NCBI GenBank assembly: GCA_036771375.1
Contig: DAIPHL010000002.1
Location: 1 to 42,475, forward strand
DNA length: 42,475 nt
DNA from: DAIPHL01 sp036771375
GTDB taxonomy: Bacteria > Synergistota > Synergistia > Synergistales > Synergistaceae
Direction: 5' to 3'
Part shown: piece after piece, positions 32,779-41,228 of the stretch
How positions within the stretch are numbered: the first letter of the stretch is position 1
Layout of the letters: each line of letters starts with the position of its first letter
Notes under the pieces: model-generated
The model's database searches: none
Seen by the model: only the letters and a program-made list of their open reading frames with translations
Told to the model about the DNA's origin: nothing
Program-made: the position numbers and the translations under genes

Positions 32779-32819
32779 ACATGATCGATCCGGAGAAAAA
32801 CATGACCGATCGGGAAAAT
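32779..32819. repeat. Imperfect tandem repeat of about 20 bases upstream of the ABC operon
   Basis: ACATGATCGATCCGGAGAAA (from 32779) is followed immediately by ACATGACCGATCGGGAAAAT (32800-32819), with most positions alike. Direct repeats of this size upstream of a promoter are the usual target of AraC-family activators, so it may bind the regulator encoded at 33251. Confidence 0.4.
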
Positions 32820-33250
32820 CGACGGCATCAATGCATTCATTATCGCTGGGGTTTTCTCTCACAACACCATGTTTTTTCGACACTGCCTCGAGAAACCGTA
32901 GTTATCACGCTCTCGACCCAAATAAGCCCCTCGTCAAGCGGTCGCCCTCTTTTTTGAGGGACGCGCATACTCGACAAGAGGGTGTGACCTCGTAAAATCC
33001 AAATTTTCTATCTTGTTGCGTGTCATACATGGGGGAAACGAAGCGTTCGATCTGTCCGAGTTCGTGCAAAAACACCATCGAGGCGTTTTGGGGGGATGGG
33101 AGGAGAGTGTTCGTCGGGCGGTGAAGGGTAGTAGGATGTAGGAGAACCGGGAGACTCCCGTTGCTTTTCGGTCATTGAAAGCATGTTGATTGTGGTGTAT
33201 ACAAACGAATCCCCGCCAACGATAAATGGAACGTCGGGGTTCTTGTCCGC

Positions 33251-34243
33251 TCAGACTCCCATGGCTTTTATGCCGGCGGGGTTACATCCGTATTTTCTCT
33301 TGAAGGCACGGGAAAAACTGCTGGCATCGTTGTAACCCACACGGAAGGCCGTCTCTCTTACGTTTTCGCCACGCTCCAAAAGTCTGTAGGCCATGCCCAT
33401 ACGCCTGTCTATGATGTACGAGTGGATCGGTTGCCCGTATAGAGACTTGAAGGCCCGTTTCAGCGAACATTCATTGATGCCGCTTTTTCGGGCAAGGTCT
33501 TTGATGGTGGATGGACGGGAGATATTTTCGTCGATTGTCGCCTTGACCATCTCCACACACTGTCGTTCGGTTCGTGTGAGGGAAGGGTTTCTCTCGAGGG
33601 AACTCATCCCCATGGCCTGTTCCAATATCAGAGAGAAGAGCTCCAACACCTTTGCCTCCAGGTACATAAGCCGCATCGTCCCACGCAAAGGACAATCTTG
33701 AAGTTCCATCAACGCCCTTCTTACTCTGTCCGTCACGGCGAGAGAGCGGCCGGAGTAAGTACATCCCCTGCCGAACCCAAGTGTCGATTCCAACTCCGAT
33801 CCGATAAAACGTTCCATTCTGCTCGAACTGATTGCGAGGCTCAAGCCCATGCTCCTGTTACGGGGGGTAAAGAGCGCGGATTCCACCGCCTCGCGAATCC
33901 GCACAAAGAGAAACCGATCGGCATCGATCATCCAATCTTTTCCGCTGAGTTCCTCTGTCCACTGAAATCGAGGCGAAAGGGAGAAATAAAGCGCATAGGC
34001 GTCCCCGCACGAATGAGTGGCAATCCGCATCTCCCGATCAAAATCCATACTCTCGTAAGCGATCTGCATATCGTTACCCAAAAAAATTTGCCGATACTCG
34101 CCCTGCAAACCCTCTTCCGAAACTTTGCAATGACGCTCTTCCGTGGAGGACGGAAGAGAAAAAAAGCCGGTGAGGCGTTTGGCAACAGGGGACAGTCGAC
34201 CGTCTCGACACATGACCTCTTTTTTCAGCCACTTCGGAGTCAT
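33251..34243 (-). CDS. AraC-family transcriptional regulator
   Basis: A 330-residue regulator. The C-terminal DNA-binding domain has two helix-turn-helix units: STIKDLARKSGINECSLKRAFKSLYGQPIHSYI and NVRETAFRVGYNDASSFSRAFKRKYGCNPAGIK, the second with the AraC signature. The N-terminal part (about residues 1-215) is a sensor-like region without a recognised fold; AraC proteins of this size beside YbtPQ-type transporters, such as YbtA, activate uptake genes. ATG 34243 is chosen because GGGGGAGGA lies six bases upstream; the open frame extends another 97 codons without support. It is encoded on the same strand as the ABC pair, upstream of it with its own promoter, and likely controls that pair. 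Confidence 0.87.
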   Translation of the reverse strand: MTPKWLKKEVMCRDGRLSPVAKRLTGFFSLPSSTEERHCKVSEEGLQGEYRQIFLGNDMQIAYESMDFDREMRIATHSCGDAYALYFSLSPRFQWTEELSGKDWMIDADRFLFVRIREAVESALFTPRNRSMGLSLAISSSRMERFIGSELESTLGFGRGCTYSGRSLAVTDRVRRALMELQDCPLRGTMRLMYLEAKVLELFSLILEQAMGMSSLERNPSLTRTERQCVEMVKATIDENISRPSTIKDLARKSGINECSLKRAFKSLYGQPIHSYIIDRRMGMAYRLLERGENVRETAFRVGYNDASSFSRAFKRKYGCNPAGIKAMGV

Positions 34244-34281
34244 TGAAAATCCTCCCCCGCAGATGGTAGTCAACAACCGAT

Positions 34282-34302
34282 AGTATAACATATCAAACTT
34301 TT
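34282..34302 (-). promoter_or_regulatory. Promoter region of the AraC gene with the shared CAAACTTTT motif
   Basis: On the minus strand an extended -10, TGTTATACT, includes TATACT (34282-34287). CAAACTTTT (plus strand, 34294-34302) lies just upstream and repeats a 9-mer of the ABC leader. A bound regulator here would sit between the -35 and -10 positions. Confidence 0.45.
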
Positions 34303-34349
34303 CAAGCGTTTTTTTGATGCGATGGATTACCGTTTCGACGTACTTTTGG

Positions 34350-34355
34350 TATAAT
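34350..34355 (+). promoter_or_regulatory. -10 element of the NTF2-like/hyuAB transcript
   Basis: TATAAT at 34350-34355, divergent from the AraC promoter about 65 bases away. The -35 region is poor (TTACCG at 34327-34332 with a 17-base spacer). Confidence 0.4.
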
Positions 34356-34407
34356 ACGCCATTATTCTCATTACAAACGGTTCGATTTTTTTCAAGGAGG
34401 GCACACG

Positions 34408-34824
34408 GTGATGGAAGCGACCCGAAAGATCCGCGATATGCTCGATTTGTTTCATGATGCAGCGAGGCTTGGAGACTACGACCGATATATGGGTTTCTTT
34501 TCTGACGATGCGGTTTTTTTCGGAACCGACGCAAAAGAACGATGGCCTATGGACCGTTTTCGACCGTATGTCAAGGAGAGGTTTGAAGCAAAGGACTCGT
34601 GGGATTACCGTCCTGTGGAAAGAAACGTATCTCTCTCTTTCGACCGGCGTGTCGCCTGGTTTGACGAAAGGCTTTTGCACAAGCTGGGAGAGGCCAGGGG
34701 AACGGGGGTGGTTCTCCTCGAGAAAGACGAATGGCGTATCGCCCAGTATAATCTACAGTTTCCCATACCGAACAAATTCTTTCGCCCCTTTTTGCAGATC
34801 ATGAAGGCGTCTACGGAGGAGTAG
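34408..34824 (+). CDS. NTF2-like/SnoaL-like domain protein
   Basis: A small cytoplasmic protein of 137-138 residues with the plan of the SnoaL/DUF4440 branch of the NTF2 fold: an N-terminal helix pair (IRDMLDLFHDAARLGDYDRYMGFFSDDAVFFGTD), a middle helix (DRFRPYVKERFEA) and paired strands (RNVSLSFDRRVAWFDERLL, then RGTGVVLLEKDEWRIAQYNLQFPIP). Such domains act as small-molecule binding proteins or ketosteroid-isomerase-like enzymes, so no reaction can be assigned. AAGGAGG lies seven bases before a GTG at 34408 and ten before ATG 34411; either may be used. It precedes hyuA by about 100 bases with no terminator between, suggesting the same transcript. Confidence 0.75.
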   Translation: MMEATRKIRDMLDLFHDAARLGDYDRYMGFFSDDAVFFGTDAKERWPMDRFRPYVKERFEAKDSWDYRPVERNVSLSFDRRVAWFDERLLHKLGEARGTGVVLLEKDEWRIAQYNLQFPIPNKFFRPFLQIMKASTEE

Positions 34825-34922
34825 GGTTCATTTCGATACTTCGTGTCGAACAAAAATTTTTCATTGAAAGCAAGGACGCAGGAACTGCACTTAAACAAAA
34901 TAAAGACGGAGGTAACCGTTCT

Positions 34923-36953
34923 ATGAGAATCGCGACGGATATCGGAGGTACGTTTACGGATCTGGTTGTCTTGGACGATGCCGGGAATTTTTCGATAGCC
35001 AAGAGTCACACGACACCACCAAATTTCGAAGAGGGCATCATTGACGTGATCGGGCTGGGAGGGGTGGAGCCTTCCCGGGTGAAGGACTTCATCCACGGGA
35101 CGACGGTAATCATAAACGCTCTTACCGAGCATACGGGAGCGAAATGTGCTCTCGTCACCACCAGGGGGTTTCGGGATGTCCTGGAGATCGGGAGGTGTAA
35201 CAGGCCGGATCTGTACAACATACGTTTCAAAAAGCCGGTACCCTTCGTAGAGCGTTACCTGAGAAAGGAGATCTCCGGGCGCATGGATTATCTCGGAAAC
35301 GAGATAGAGCCTCTGGATATCTCCGAAGTCGCTCCACTTGTCAGGTACTTCAAGAAAGAAGGCGTCGAGGCAGTTGCAGTCTGTCTGTTGCACTCCTATG
35401 CGAATCCGGAACACGAACTTGCCGTGGCGGAGGAACTTCGACGCCTCGCTCCCGATATGGCGATAACGGCATCGGTGGAGGTGACGCGAGAGTGGCGAGA
35501 GTACGAACGTACAAGTACCGCGGTGCTCAATTCCTATGTCAAACCGGTCGCATCAAGCTACGTAAGCAGACTTGACGGACGTCTCGATGCGATTGGGATC
35601 GAGGGAAAGCGATACATCATGCAATCGAATGGAGGAACGATTTCTTTTGCACAATCCTGTATCGCCCCCATCAACATGGTCGAATCCGGTCCGGTGGCGG
35701 GAGTGTTCGGCTCCGCGATGCTCGGTCGAATGCTCGGATTCGAAAAGGTGATCGCCTTCGACGTTGGAGGGACCACGGCCAAGTGTTCGTTGGTGGATGG
35801 CGGAGAGGTCAAGGTTTCAACGGAGTACTCGATCGCACGAAGCGCTAAATTTCCTGGTTATCCCCTGCGTGTCCCGGTCGTTGACATCGTCGAGATCGGA
35901 AATGGAGGAGGCTCGATCGCCTGGATCGACGACGCCGGGTCTCTGCGTGTCGGACCTCGCTCCGCCGGCGCTTTGCCGGGACCGGTCGCCTATGGCAAGG
36001 GCGGAACGGAGCCGACGACCACGGACGCCAATCTCGTCCTTGGCCGGCTCTCTCCCAAGAATTTCGACATGGAGGTCGATATGGAAGCCGTGAGACGAGC
36101 GATCGACGTCAAAGTCGCCAAACCTCTCGGTGTCTCGATCGATGAAGCCGCTCTCGGAATCGTACGCATCGCCAACTCCAATATGCTGAACGCACTCAAG
36201 CTCATTTCGGTCCGCAAGGGTTACGATCCCAGAGACTTTGCGTTGGTCGCCTTTGGCGGGGGGGGATCTCTGCATGCGAGCGCACTGGCAACGGAGCTTT
36301 CCATCCGTAACGTGATCGTGCCCGGCACCGCCTCCGTCTTTTCGGCGTGGGGAATGCTCATGACCGACATGAGACAGGATTTTGTCCGAACCGTGGGCAT
36401 GAGTTTGAATGAAGAGACCACGGAAAAACTGGAGCCATTGTGGAAAGAGATGGAGATGGAGGCGACGGCGAGATACGCCGAAGACGGAATCGGGCCCGAC
36501 AGAATCGTCTTTACCCGCTTTGTGGACATGCGTTACCTTGGACAAGAACACACGGTCAAAACACCTTACCGAACGGACGGTGTAAGAGAACTGGCGGACG
36601 AATTCGGACGTTTGCACGAGAAAAACTATACGTTCAAACTGGAAGGCGCTCCGACTGAAATCGTCAATCTGCACCTCGTCGCCGCAGGTATGATCAACAA
36701 ACCGAAGATAAGGGAAATCGTGGGACATGAGGGAAGAATGGAAGGGGCTGTGAAGGAGATCCGCTCCGTACTCTTCGAAGGGATGGGAAGATGTGATACA
36801 AAAATCTACGACCCGGCGCTTCTTCCCGTGAACGCCGAAATCGAAGGACCCGCCATTGTCGAGGAGAGGACGTCTGCGGTCGTCGTATATCAAGGACAGA
36901 ACGCTCATCTGGATTCGTACGGAAACATCATCGTTTCGACGGGGGTGAAGTAA
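34923..36953 (+). CDS. hyuA: Hydantoinase/oxoprolinase A subunit (HyuA)
   Basis: A 676-residue ATP-binding subunit of the N-methylhydantoinase/5-oxoprolinase/acetone carboxylase superfamily. It has the actin-like phosphate loop at the N-terminus (ATDIGGTFTDLVVLD), FIHGTTVIINALTE, TTRGFRDVLEIGRCNRPDLYN, the central PINMVESGPVAGVFGSA, a second phosphate motif IAFDVGGTTAKCSLVDGG and the GNGGGSIAWID region. Such enzymes use ATP to open a cyclic amide or activate a ketone. GGAGGT lies about ten bases before the ATG. hyuB follows after one base. The exact substrate (hydantoin, N-methylhydantoin, oxoproline or another ring) cannot be read; the NCS1 permease downstream favours a nucleobase- or hydantoin-like ring. 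Confidence 0.92.
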   Translation: MRIATDIGGTFTDLVVLDDAGNFSIAKSHTTPPNFEEGIIDVIGLGGVEPSRVKDFIHGTTVIINALTEHTGAKCALVTTRGFRDVLEIGRCNRPDLYNIRFKKPVPFVERYLRKEISGRMDYLGNEIEPLDISEVAPLVRYFKKEGVEAVAVCLLHSYANPEHELAVAEELRRLAPDMAITASVEVTREWREYERTSTAVLNSYVKPVASSYVSRLDGRLDAIGIEGKRYIMQSNGGTISFAQSCIAPINMVESGPVAGVFGSAMLGRMLGFEKVIAFDVGGTTAKCSLVDGGEVKVSTEYSIARSAKFPGYPLRVPVVDIVEIGNGGGSIAWIDDAGSLRVGPRSAGALPGPVAYGKGGTEPTTTDANLVLGRLSPKNFDMEVDMEAVRRAIDVKVAKPLGVSIDEAALGIVRIANSNMLNALKLISVRKGYDPRDFALVAFGGGGSLHASALATELSIRNVIVPGTASVFSAWGMLMTDMRQDFVRTVGMSLNEETTEKLEPLWKEMEMEATARYAEDGIGPDRIVFTRFVDMRYLGQEHTVKTPYRTDGVRELADEFGRLHEKNYTFKLEGAPTEIVNLHLVAAGMINKPKIREIVGHEGRMEGAVKEIRSVLFEGMGRCDTKIYDPALLPVNAEIEGPAIVEERTSAVVVYQGQNAHLDSYGNIIVSTGVK

Positions 36954-36954
36954 T

Positions 36955-38730
36955 ATGTCAGCTTCGATTGATAAAAACAAGAAGGTCGATGTCGACCTCT
37001 TTACGCTCGACATCGTGAGGGACTCTCTGCTCGCCATAGGAGAAGAGATGTTCGTCGCCCTTGCGCGGACATCGATGAGCCCGATCATCTATGAGGTGCT
37101 CGATTACGCGAGCGGACTTACCGATGCGAAGGGGAATCTCCTGACGCAAGGAAACGGCGCGACAGGCTTTATCGGCATTTTGACCTTCATGGTCAAAGAG
37201 ATCATTCGGAAGTTTGGGGATACCGGCAAATTGAGACCGGGAGATATTTTGATTCTGAACGATCCACACAATGGGGGAGGGACGCACCTCTCCGACGTTG
37301 GGTTGGTCATGCCGATCTTCCACAACGATAAACTGGTCGCCTTTTCGGCGAACAAGGCACACTGGACGGAGGTCGGAGGCAAGGATCCGGGCTCGTGGAC
37401 GGTCGACGCGACGGAGATTTTTCAAGAGGGGCTGCAGTTTCCCTGTGTCAAGCTTTTCGATCATGGTGTGCTCAACGAAGCGCTTGTCGATATGATCCGC
37501 GCCAACGTTCGCTTTCCCGATGCCTCGCTCGGGGATATGTGGGCTCAGGTCGCCTCCCTGAAGACAGGTGAGAAACGTTTCATCGAGTTGTGTGACCGCT
37601 ACGGCCAGGCGCTGGTGACCGCGGCGATCGAACGTCTGCTCGATCAGGGCGAGACAGTGGCGCTCAAGGAACTTGCGAAACTTCCCAAGGGTGTTTTCGA
37701 GGCCGAGGATTGGATAGACGACGACGGGATAGGGAACGGTCCTTTCAAGGTAAAGGTCAAGGTCACCGTAACGGACGATAAGTTCTCCTGTGATTTTCGT
37801 GGAAGTCACCCTCAGGTACCCGGTCCGATCAACGCGTCTCTCTCCGGGCTCACAAGCGCCGTTCGGATTATTTTCCTCGCTGTCACAAACCCTTCCCAGG
37901 ATGTAAACGATGGTGTCTTCCGCCCTCTGGAGGTCATCGTCGACAAGCGTTCCATCTTCTCATCCGAGCGCCCGGCTGCGACATCCACTTATTGGGAGAC
38001 GATGCTCTACGCGGCGGATTTGGTGTGGAAAGCGTTGGCACCGGTTCTTCCCAACCGACTTACCGCCGGTCATATGCTCTCCGTCTGTGGTTACGTGCTT
38101 GCCGGCCGACGTCCCGATACCGGAGAAAACATCATCATCTGCGAGCCGTCCACGGGCGGATGGGGAGCGGGACAGGGCAAGGATGGCGAGAACGCGCAGT
38201 TTTGCGTGGCCGACGGAGAGACGTTCAACATTCCGATCGAGGTCACGGAAGCCCGCTACGGGGTGCGAATGACGGAGTACTCTCTCCGAACGGATGGCGC
38301 GGGAGCCGGTGAATACAGAGGAGGATGCGGCGCCGTTCGGGGATACAAGGTCCTCGGGGACGAACATTACTTTACCGGAACGTTCGGCCGGCATAAATTT
38401 CTGCCTTGGGGACTGTGCGGTGGAGGAGATGGCTCGCGCAACGAATTTCAGATCGTCCGCAAGGACGGTTCCATCGCAGGCGTGTTCGGTAAATATGCCC
38501 GATTTCCTCTGTACGAAGGGGATACCGTTCGGCTTGTCACCGCAAGCGGTGGCGGATTTGGCAATCCATTGGATCGTCCGGCCGAAAAGGTCGTACGCGA
38601 TGTCAAAAACGAGTACATCACGCTCGACCAGGCAAAAGACGACTATGGCGTGCTCATAGACGGCGATACCTTCGAGATGAAGGGCATCACCGAAGCGAGA
38701 CGGGTGCATGAGGAAAGGTGTTCCAGATGA
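36955..38730 (+). CDS. hyuB: Hydantoinase/oxoprolinase B subunit (HyuB)
   Basis: A 591-residue partner of HyuA that holds the hydrolytic/metal centre of the complex. Conserved blocks are DIVRDSLLAIGEEMFVALARTSMSPIIYE, NLLTQGNGATGFIG, PGDILILNDPHNGGGTHLSDVGLVMPIF (metal-binding Asp/His), HWTEVGGKDPGSW and the C-terminal GAGAGEYRGGCGAVRGYKV and ASGGGFGNPLDRP. Length is close to other HyuB proteins. It starts one base after the hyuA stop and overlaps the permease start by four bases, so the three genes form one translational unit. Cytoplasmic. Confidence 0.92.
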   Translation: MSASIDKNKKVDVDLFTLDIVRDSLLAIGEEMFVALARTSMSPIIYEVLDYASGLTDAKGNLLTQGNGATGFIGILTFMVKEIIRKFGDTGKLRPGDILILNDPHNGGGTHLSDVGLVMPIFHNDKLVAFSANKAHWTEVGGKDPGSWTVDATEIFQEGLQFPCVKLFDHGVLNEALVDMIRANVRFPDASLGDMWAQVASLKTGEKRFIELCDRYGQALVTAAIERLLDQGETVALKELAKLPKGVFEAEDWIDDDGIGNGPFKVKVKVTVTDDKFSCDFRGSHPQVPGPINASLSGLTSAVRIIFLAVTNPSQDVNDGVFRPLEVIVDKRSIFSSERPAATSTYWETMLYAADLVWKALAPVLPNRLTAGHMLSVCGYVLAGRRPDTGENIIICEPSTGGWGAGQGKDGENAQFCVADGETFNIPIEVTEARYGVRMTEYSLRTDGAGAGEYRGGCGAVRGYKVLGDEHYFTGTFGRHKFLPWGLCGGGDGSRNEFQIVRKDGSIAGVFGKYARFPLYEGDTVRLVTASGGGFGNPLDRPAEKVVRDVKNEYITLDQAKDDYGVLIDGDTFEMKGITEARRVHEERCSR

Positions 38731-40058
38731 TCGACAACAAAACCGACGGTACAATGGAAAACCAGGATTTGGCGAGCGTATTGGGAACCGACCGAGATCA
38801 GCCGATGACACCGGTACCGTTGGAGGAGCGCCAACATTGGATGGCACCCGCAATGATTTTTGGAGGCCTCGAGTTCTGCATACCGATACTGATGGTCGGT
38901 GGAACACTCGCCGGCAGCTTCCGGCTCTCCCATATACTTCTTTTGTTGTTCGTGGGCCTGGTTTTGGTACAGTGGCCCGGCAACGCGTTCGGAGGCTACA
39001 TAGGGGCAAAGCTTGGCCTTTCGTCCTCCGTGATCGCGCGCAAGAGTTTTGGCAACGCACAGGCCCGCCTGGTCGTCGGTGGGATCATATTCATCGCCTG
39101 CCTCGGCTGGTGTGCCGTGCAGACCGCCGTCGCCGGCAATGCACTCTGTGCTATGCTGAACATCGATTACAAGACACAGAAGATGGCATGGATGTTGATC
39201 ACGACCATCGTCGGTTTCACTTTCGCCGCTCCATCCATCATCGGCTATTCCTCGATGAAGTGGACGGATTACGTCGCCGTCCCCGCTGGCCTGATTCTCG
39301 TCTGTGTCGGCATCTTTTTGGCTCTTCGCAACGTAGGACTCTCCGCCATGTTCGATTGGGCCCCTCGACCGACCATGAGTTTTCTCACCGCATTGAGCCT
39401 CGTGATCAGCATGAATGTATCACAGTGGGTCATCGCTTCCGACTACACCCGTTATGCGAGACCCGTCGTTCGGGACAATCTTCTGATCCCGATCGGCATC
39501 GTGGGGGTCGGTTTTCCTCTGTTTTTCGTCGGTGCAGTCATGTCGATCGGCGTTGGAACGGGCGATATCGTGCAGGTCATGCTCAACCTCGGTTTTCCCA
39601 TTTGGGGTTTTATCGTCCTTTACCTGTCTACCTGGACGAGCCAGTTGGTCAACAATTACACGATGGGACTCGCCCTTGCCAATCTGCTGAACGTTCAAAG
39701 CGGAAGAGGGCGCGCGATGGTCACGTTCGTAGGTACGGTCATCGCGATCATGGTCGCTTTGGCGGGGATCCTCGATCATTTCATGGATTTTCTGTTCATG
39801 ACAGCTCTTGTCTATCCATGCATCGCGGGAATCATCTTCGCCGATTTCCTCCTTCCCGGGGGTGACAAATGGGTGAATACATCGGGCTGGCGCTGGGAAG
39901 CGACCGTTGCCACGTTCGGAGGCGTGGCACTGGGCTACGTGACGCAGTACCTGTACAACTGGGGAATCCCGGCGGTGCAGTCGATGTTTTTTTCGCTCGC
40001 TCTTTACTGGTTTTGCGCAAAGTTCCGCGAGACAAATCTTGTCATGGAAAAGGGATAG
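38727..40058 (+). CDS. NCS1-family permease (CodB/cytosine permease-like)
   Basis: A 443-residue inner-membrane transporter with about 12 hydrophobic helices. Family features are the short cytoplasmic start ending VPLEERQHWMAPAMIFGGLEFCIPILM, the helix-1/2 region with GTLAG, GNAFGGYIGAKLGLSSSVIARKSFG, and MNVSQWVIASDYTRYAR in the middle. CodB-type members import cytosine, allantoin, hydantoins or related rings with Na+ or H+. ATG 38727 overlaps the hyuB stop (ATGA) with AGGAAAGG eight bases upstream; an in-frame GTG at 38718 is possible. Coupling to HyuAB suggests it brings in the ring compound that the hydantoinase opens. This is an inference from position. Confidence 0.88.
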   Translation: MIDNKTDGTMENQDLASVLGTDRDQPMTPVPLEERQHWMAPAMIFGGLEFCIPILMVGGTLAGSFRLSHILLLLFVGLVLVQWPGNAFGGYIGAKLGLSSSVIARKSFGNAQARLVVGGIIFIACLGWCAVQTAVAGNALCAMLNIDYKTQKMAWMLITTIVGFTFAAPSIIGYSSMKWTDYVAVPAGLILVCVGIFLALRNVGLSAMFDWAPRPTMSFLTALSLVISMNVSQWVIASDYTRYARPVVRDNLLIPIGIVGVGFPLFFVGAVMSIGVGTGDIVQVMLNLGFPIWGFIVLYLSTWTSQLVNNYTMGLALANLLNVQSGRGRAMVTFVGTVIAIMVALAGILDHFMDFLFMTALVYPCIAGIIFADFLLPGGDKWVNTSGWRWEATVATFGGVALGYVTQYLYNWGIPAVQSMFFSLALYWFCAKFRETNLVMEKG

Positions 40059-40096
40059 AACCTGTACGATAACGGGATATCCACCAAATTCACCGC

Positions 40097-40131
40097 ATTC
40101 GATCCAGAGCATTTACGGCTCTGGATCGAAT
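40097..40131. repeat. 14-bp perfect inverted repeat downstream of the permease, likely terminator
   Basis: ATTCGATCCAGAGC (40097-40110), a 7-base loop, then GCTCTGGATCGAAT (40118-40131). It lies about 40 bases after the permease stop. No T-tract follows, so it may be a terminator stem or an mRNA 3'-end structure. Confidence 0.6.
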
Positions 40132-40299
40132 GTTCGGAAAACCATAGACGCCACAATTGGTTGCGGCAAAAATAAAGAAGCTTGTTATCCATAAGTTTGG
40201 ATGAATGTTGTTGTTCCTTGCGTCAAGCATAGAAAAACAGTATACTTGTATTGGAGATTATAAAATTTTAAAATCGTTATATAGGAGAGCCTCGATTTA

Positions 40300-41025
40300 A
40301 TGTTTGAGAATGAAAATATTGAGTTTTTTATTCTGCACTGTATTCTTCTTGAAGATATGCCGATTGGTGCCATTGTAATCAGTGAAAAACTTGAAAAGAG
40401 TGGCTTTTCTATAAGTGAAACAGGTGTAGGAAGGTTATTACGATCATATCGCAAAAAAGGCTTTCTTGAAAAAATCGGCAATCGTGGGCATATTCTTACA
40501 GAAAATGGGCAATTGCGTCTGAAACAGCTTTATTTGAAACGAGAACTCCATTCTGCTTTGGAAAGCCTGATAGGCGATGAAGGGACTTATAGCACCTTTG
40601 AAAAAAAGAAACGCATTCAAGGCGTTTTGGTTGCGCGTCGAGCAATTGAAGTGGAGGGAGCGTTTCGAGCTGCTTTAAATGCCACTTCGGATGAAATTGA
40701 AAATATTGGCATAATAATTAAAAAACAGTATGAAGATATGAAATCCGATAAAGATTACACGGATGAGTCGACAAATTTCCACACAGCAATTCTTAGAGCA
40801 TCTAAAATTCCCATGCTTGAGACCCTTTATCATTTTATCGGAATTTCTACGCGATGGCAAAATTTTTTTATCGGAACATTCAAATTGTATAATACCCCGA
40901 TAAACCTTCAACATGAAATGATATTCGATGCCATTAAAGAAAGAAACCCTCAAAAAGCATCTGCTGCAATGGCTCTACACATGGACAGCGTCATAGAGAA
41001 CGCAAAGAAATTGCTGCTTTTTTAA
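40300..41025 (+). CDS. FCD-domain transcriptional regulator with atypical N-terminal winged helix
   Basis: A 241-residue regulator. The C-terminal two-thirds match the all-helical FCD ligand-binding domain of FadR-type GntR regulators (ARRAIEVEGAFRAALNAT, then STNFHTAILRASKIPMLETLYHFIG and HEMIFDAIKERNPQKASAAMALHMDSVIENA, with the His/Asp pattern that often binds a metal). The N-terminus is not the usual GntR wing: ILLEDMPIGAIVISEKLEKSGFSISETGVGRLLRSYRKKGFLEKIGNRGHILTENG resembles the HTH_12-type winged helix of NrpR and ribonuclease R. The gene is strikingly AT-rich (17 of 60 G/C in 40681-40740), so it may have a different origin from its neighbours. It lies directly upstream of the ThDP enzyme and is its likely local regulator. 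The effector is unknown. Confidence 0.72.
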   Translation: MFENENIEFFILHCILLEDMPIGAIVISEKLEKSGFSISETGVGRLLRSYRKKGFLEKIGNRGHILTENGQLRLKQLYLKRELHSALESLIGDEGTYSTFEKKKRIQGVLVARRAIEVEGAFRAALNATSDEIENIGIIIKKQYEDMKSDKDYTDESTNFHTAILRASKIPMLETLYHFIGISTRWQNFFIGTFKLYNTPINLQHEMIFDAIKERNPQKASAAMALHMDSVIENAKKLLLF

Positions 41026-41132
41026 AAATTTTTCAGTGTCGTATTGTTGCTTTTCTCCACGTTCCCTTTTCTTCGATTCTTCTATAAAAAGATTTTGAAT
41101 CAATATCTCAGAAAAAATTTATTTTACATTAC

Positions 41133-41160
41133 TTGACAATCGTAAGAAAAATCTTATGAT
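41133..41160 (+). promoter_or_regulatory. Promoter of the ThDP enzyme gene
   Basis: TTGACA (41133-41138), a 16-base spacer and TATGAT (41155-41160), about 70 bases upstream of the start codon. Confidence 0.65.
41139..41160. promoter_or_regulatory. Palindrome between -35 and -10, candidate operator of the FCD regulator
   Basis: ATCGTAAGA (41139-41147), a four-base A-rich centre (41148-41151) and TCTTATGAT (41152-41160), a dyad with one mismatch. It fills the spacer and covers the -10 box, so a bound dimer would block RNA polymerase. Confidence 0.6.
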
Positions 41161-41228
41161 TATCATAGTTCATCTATGTTGATCAGTCAAGATAATTTTT
41201 TAACAATAAGACTGTAGGGTGTGAGGAC

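Larger units (their letters stand above)
32695..33250. other. Intergenic region between the ABC operon and the AraC regulator
   Basis: About 550 bases without a credible gene. The left part is the ABC promoter/leader with an inverted repeat and tandem repeats. The middle (about 32820-33180) shows nothing I can identify. Near 33209-33240 a GC-rich hairpin (CCCCG paired with CGGGG on either strand) may end the AraC transcript, though without a clear T-tract. Confidence 0.4.

Noticed and set aside
35817..37088. 423-codon minus-strand frame across the hyuA-hyuB junction
   Set aside because: Antisense to two conserved hydantoinase subunits; translation is not protein-like.
38708..39865. 385-codon alternative plus-strand frame over the NCS1 permease
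   Set aside because: Arg/His/Asp-rich frame-shifted reading of the permease, which has the hydrophobic pattern and family motifs.
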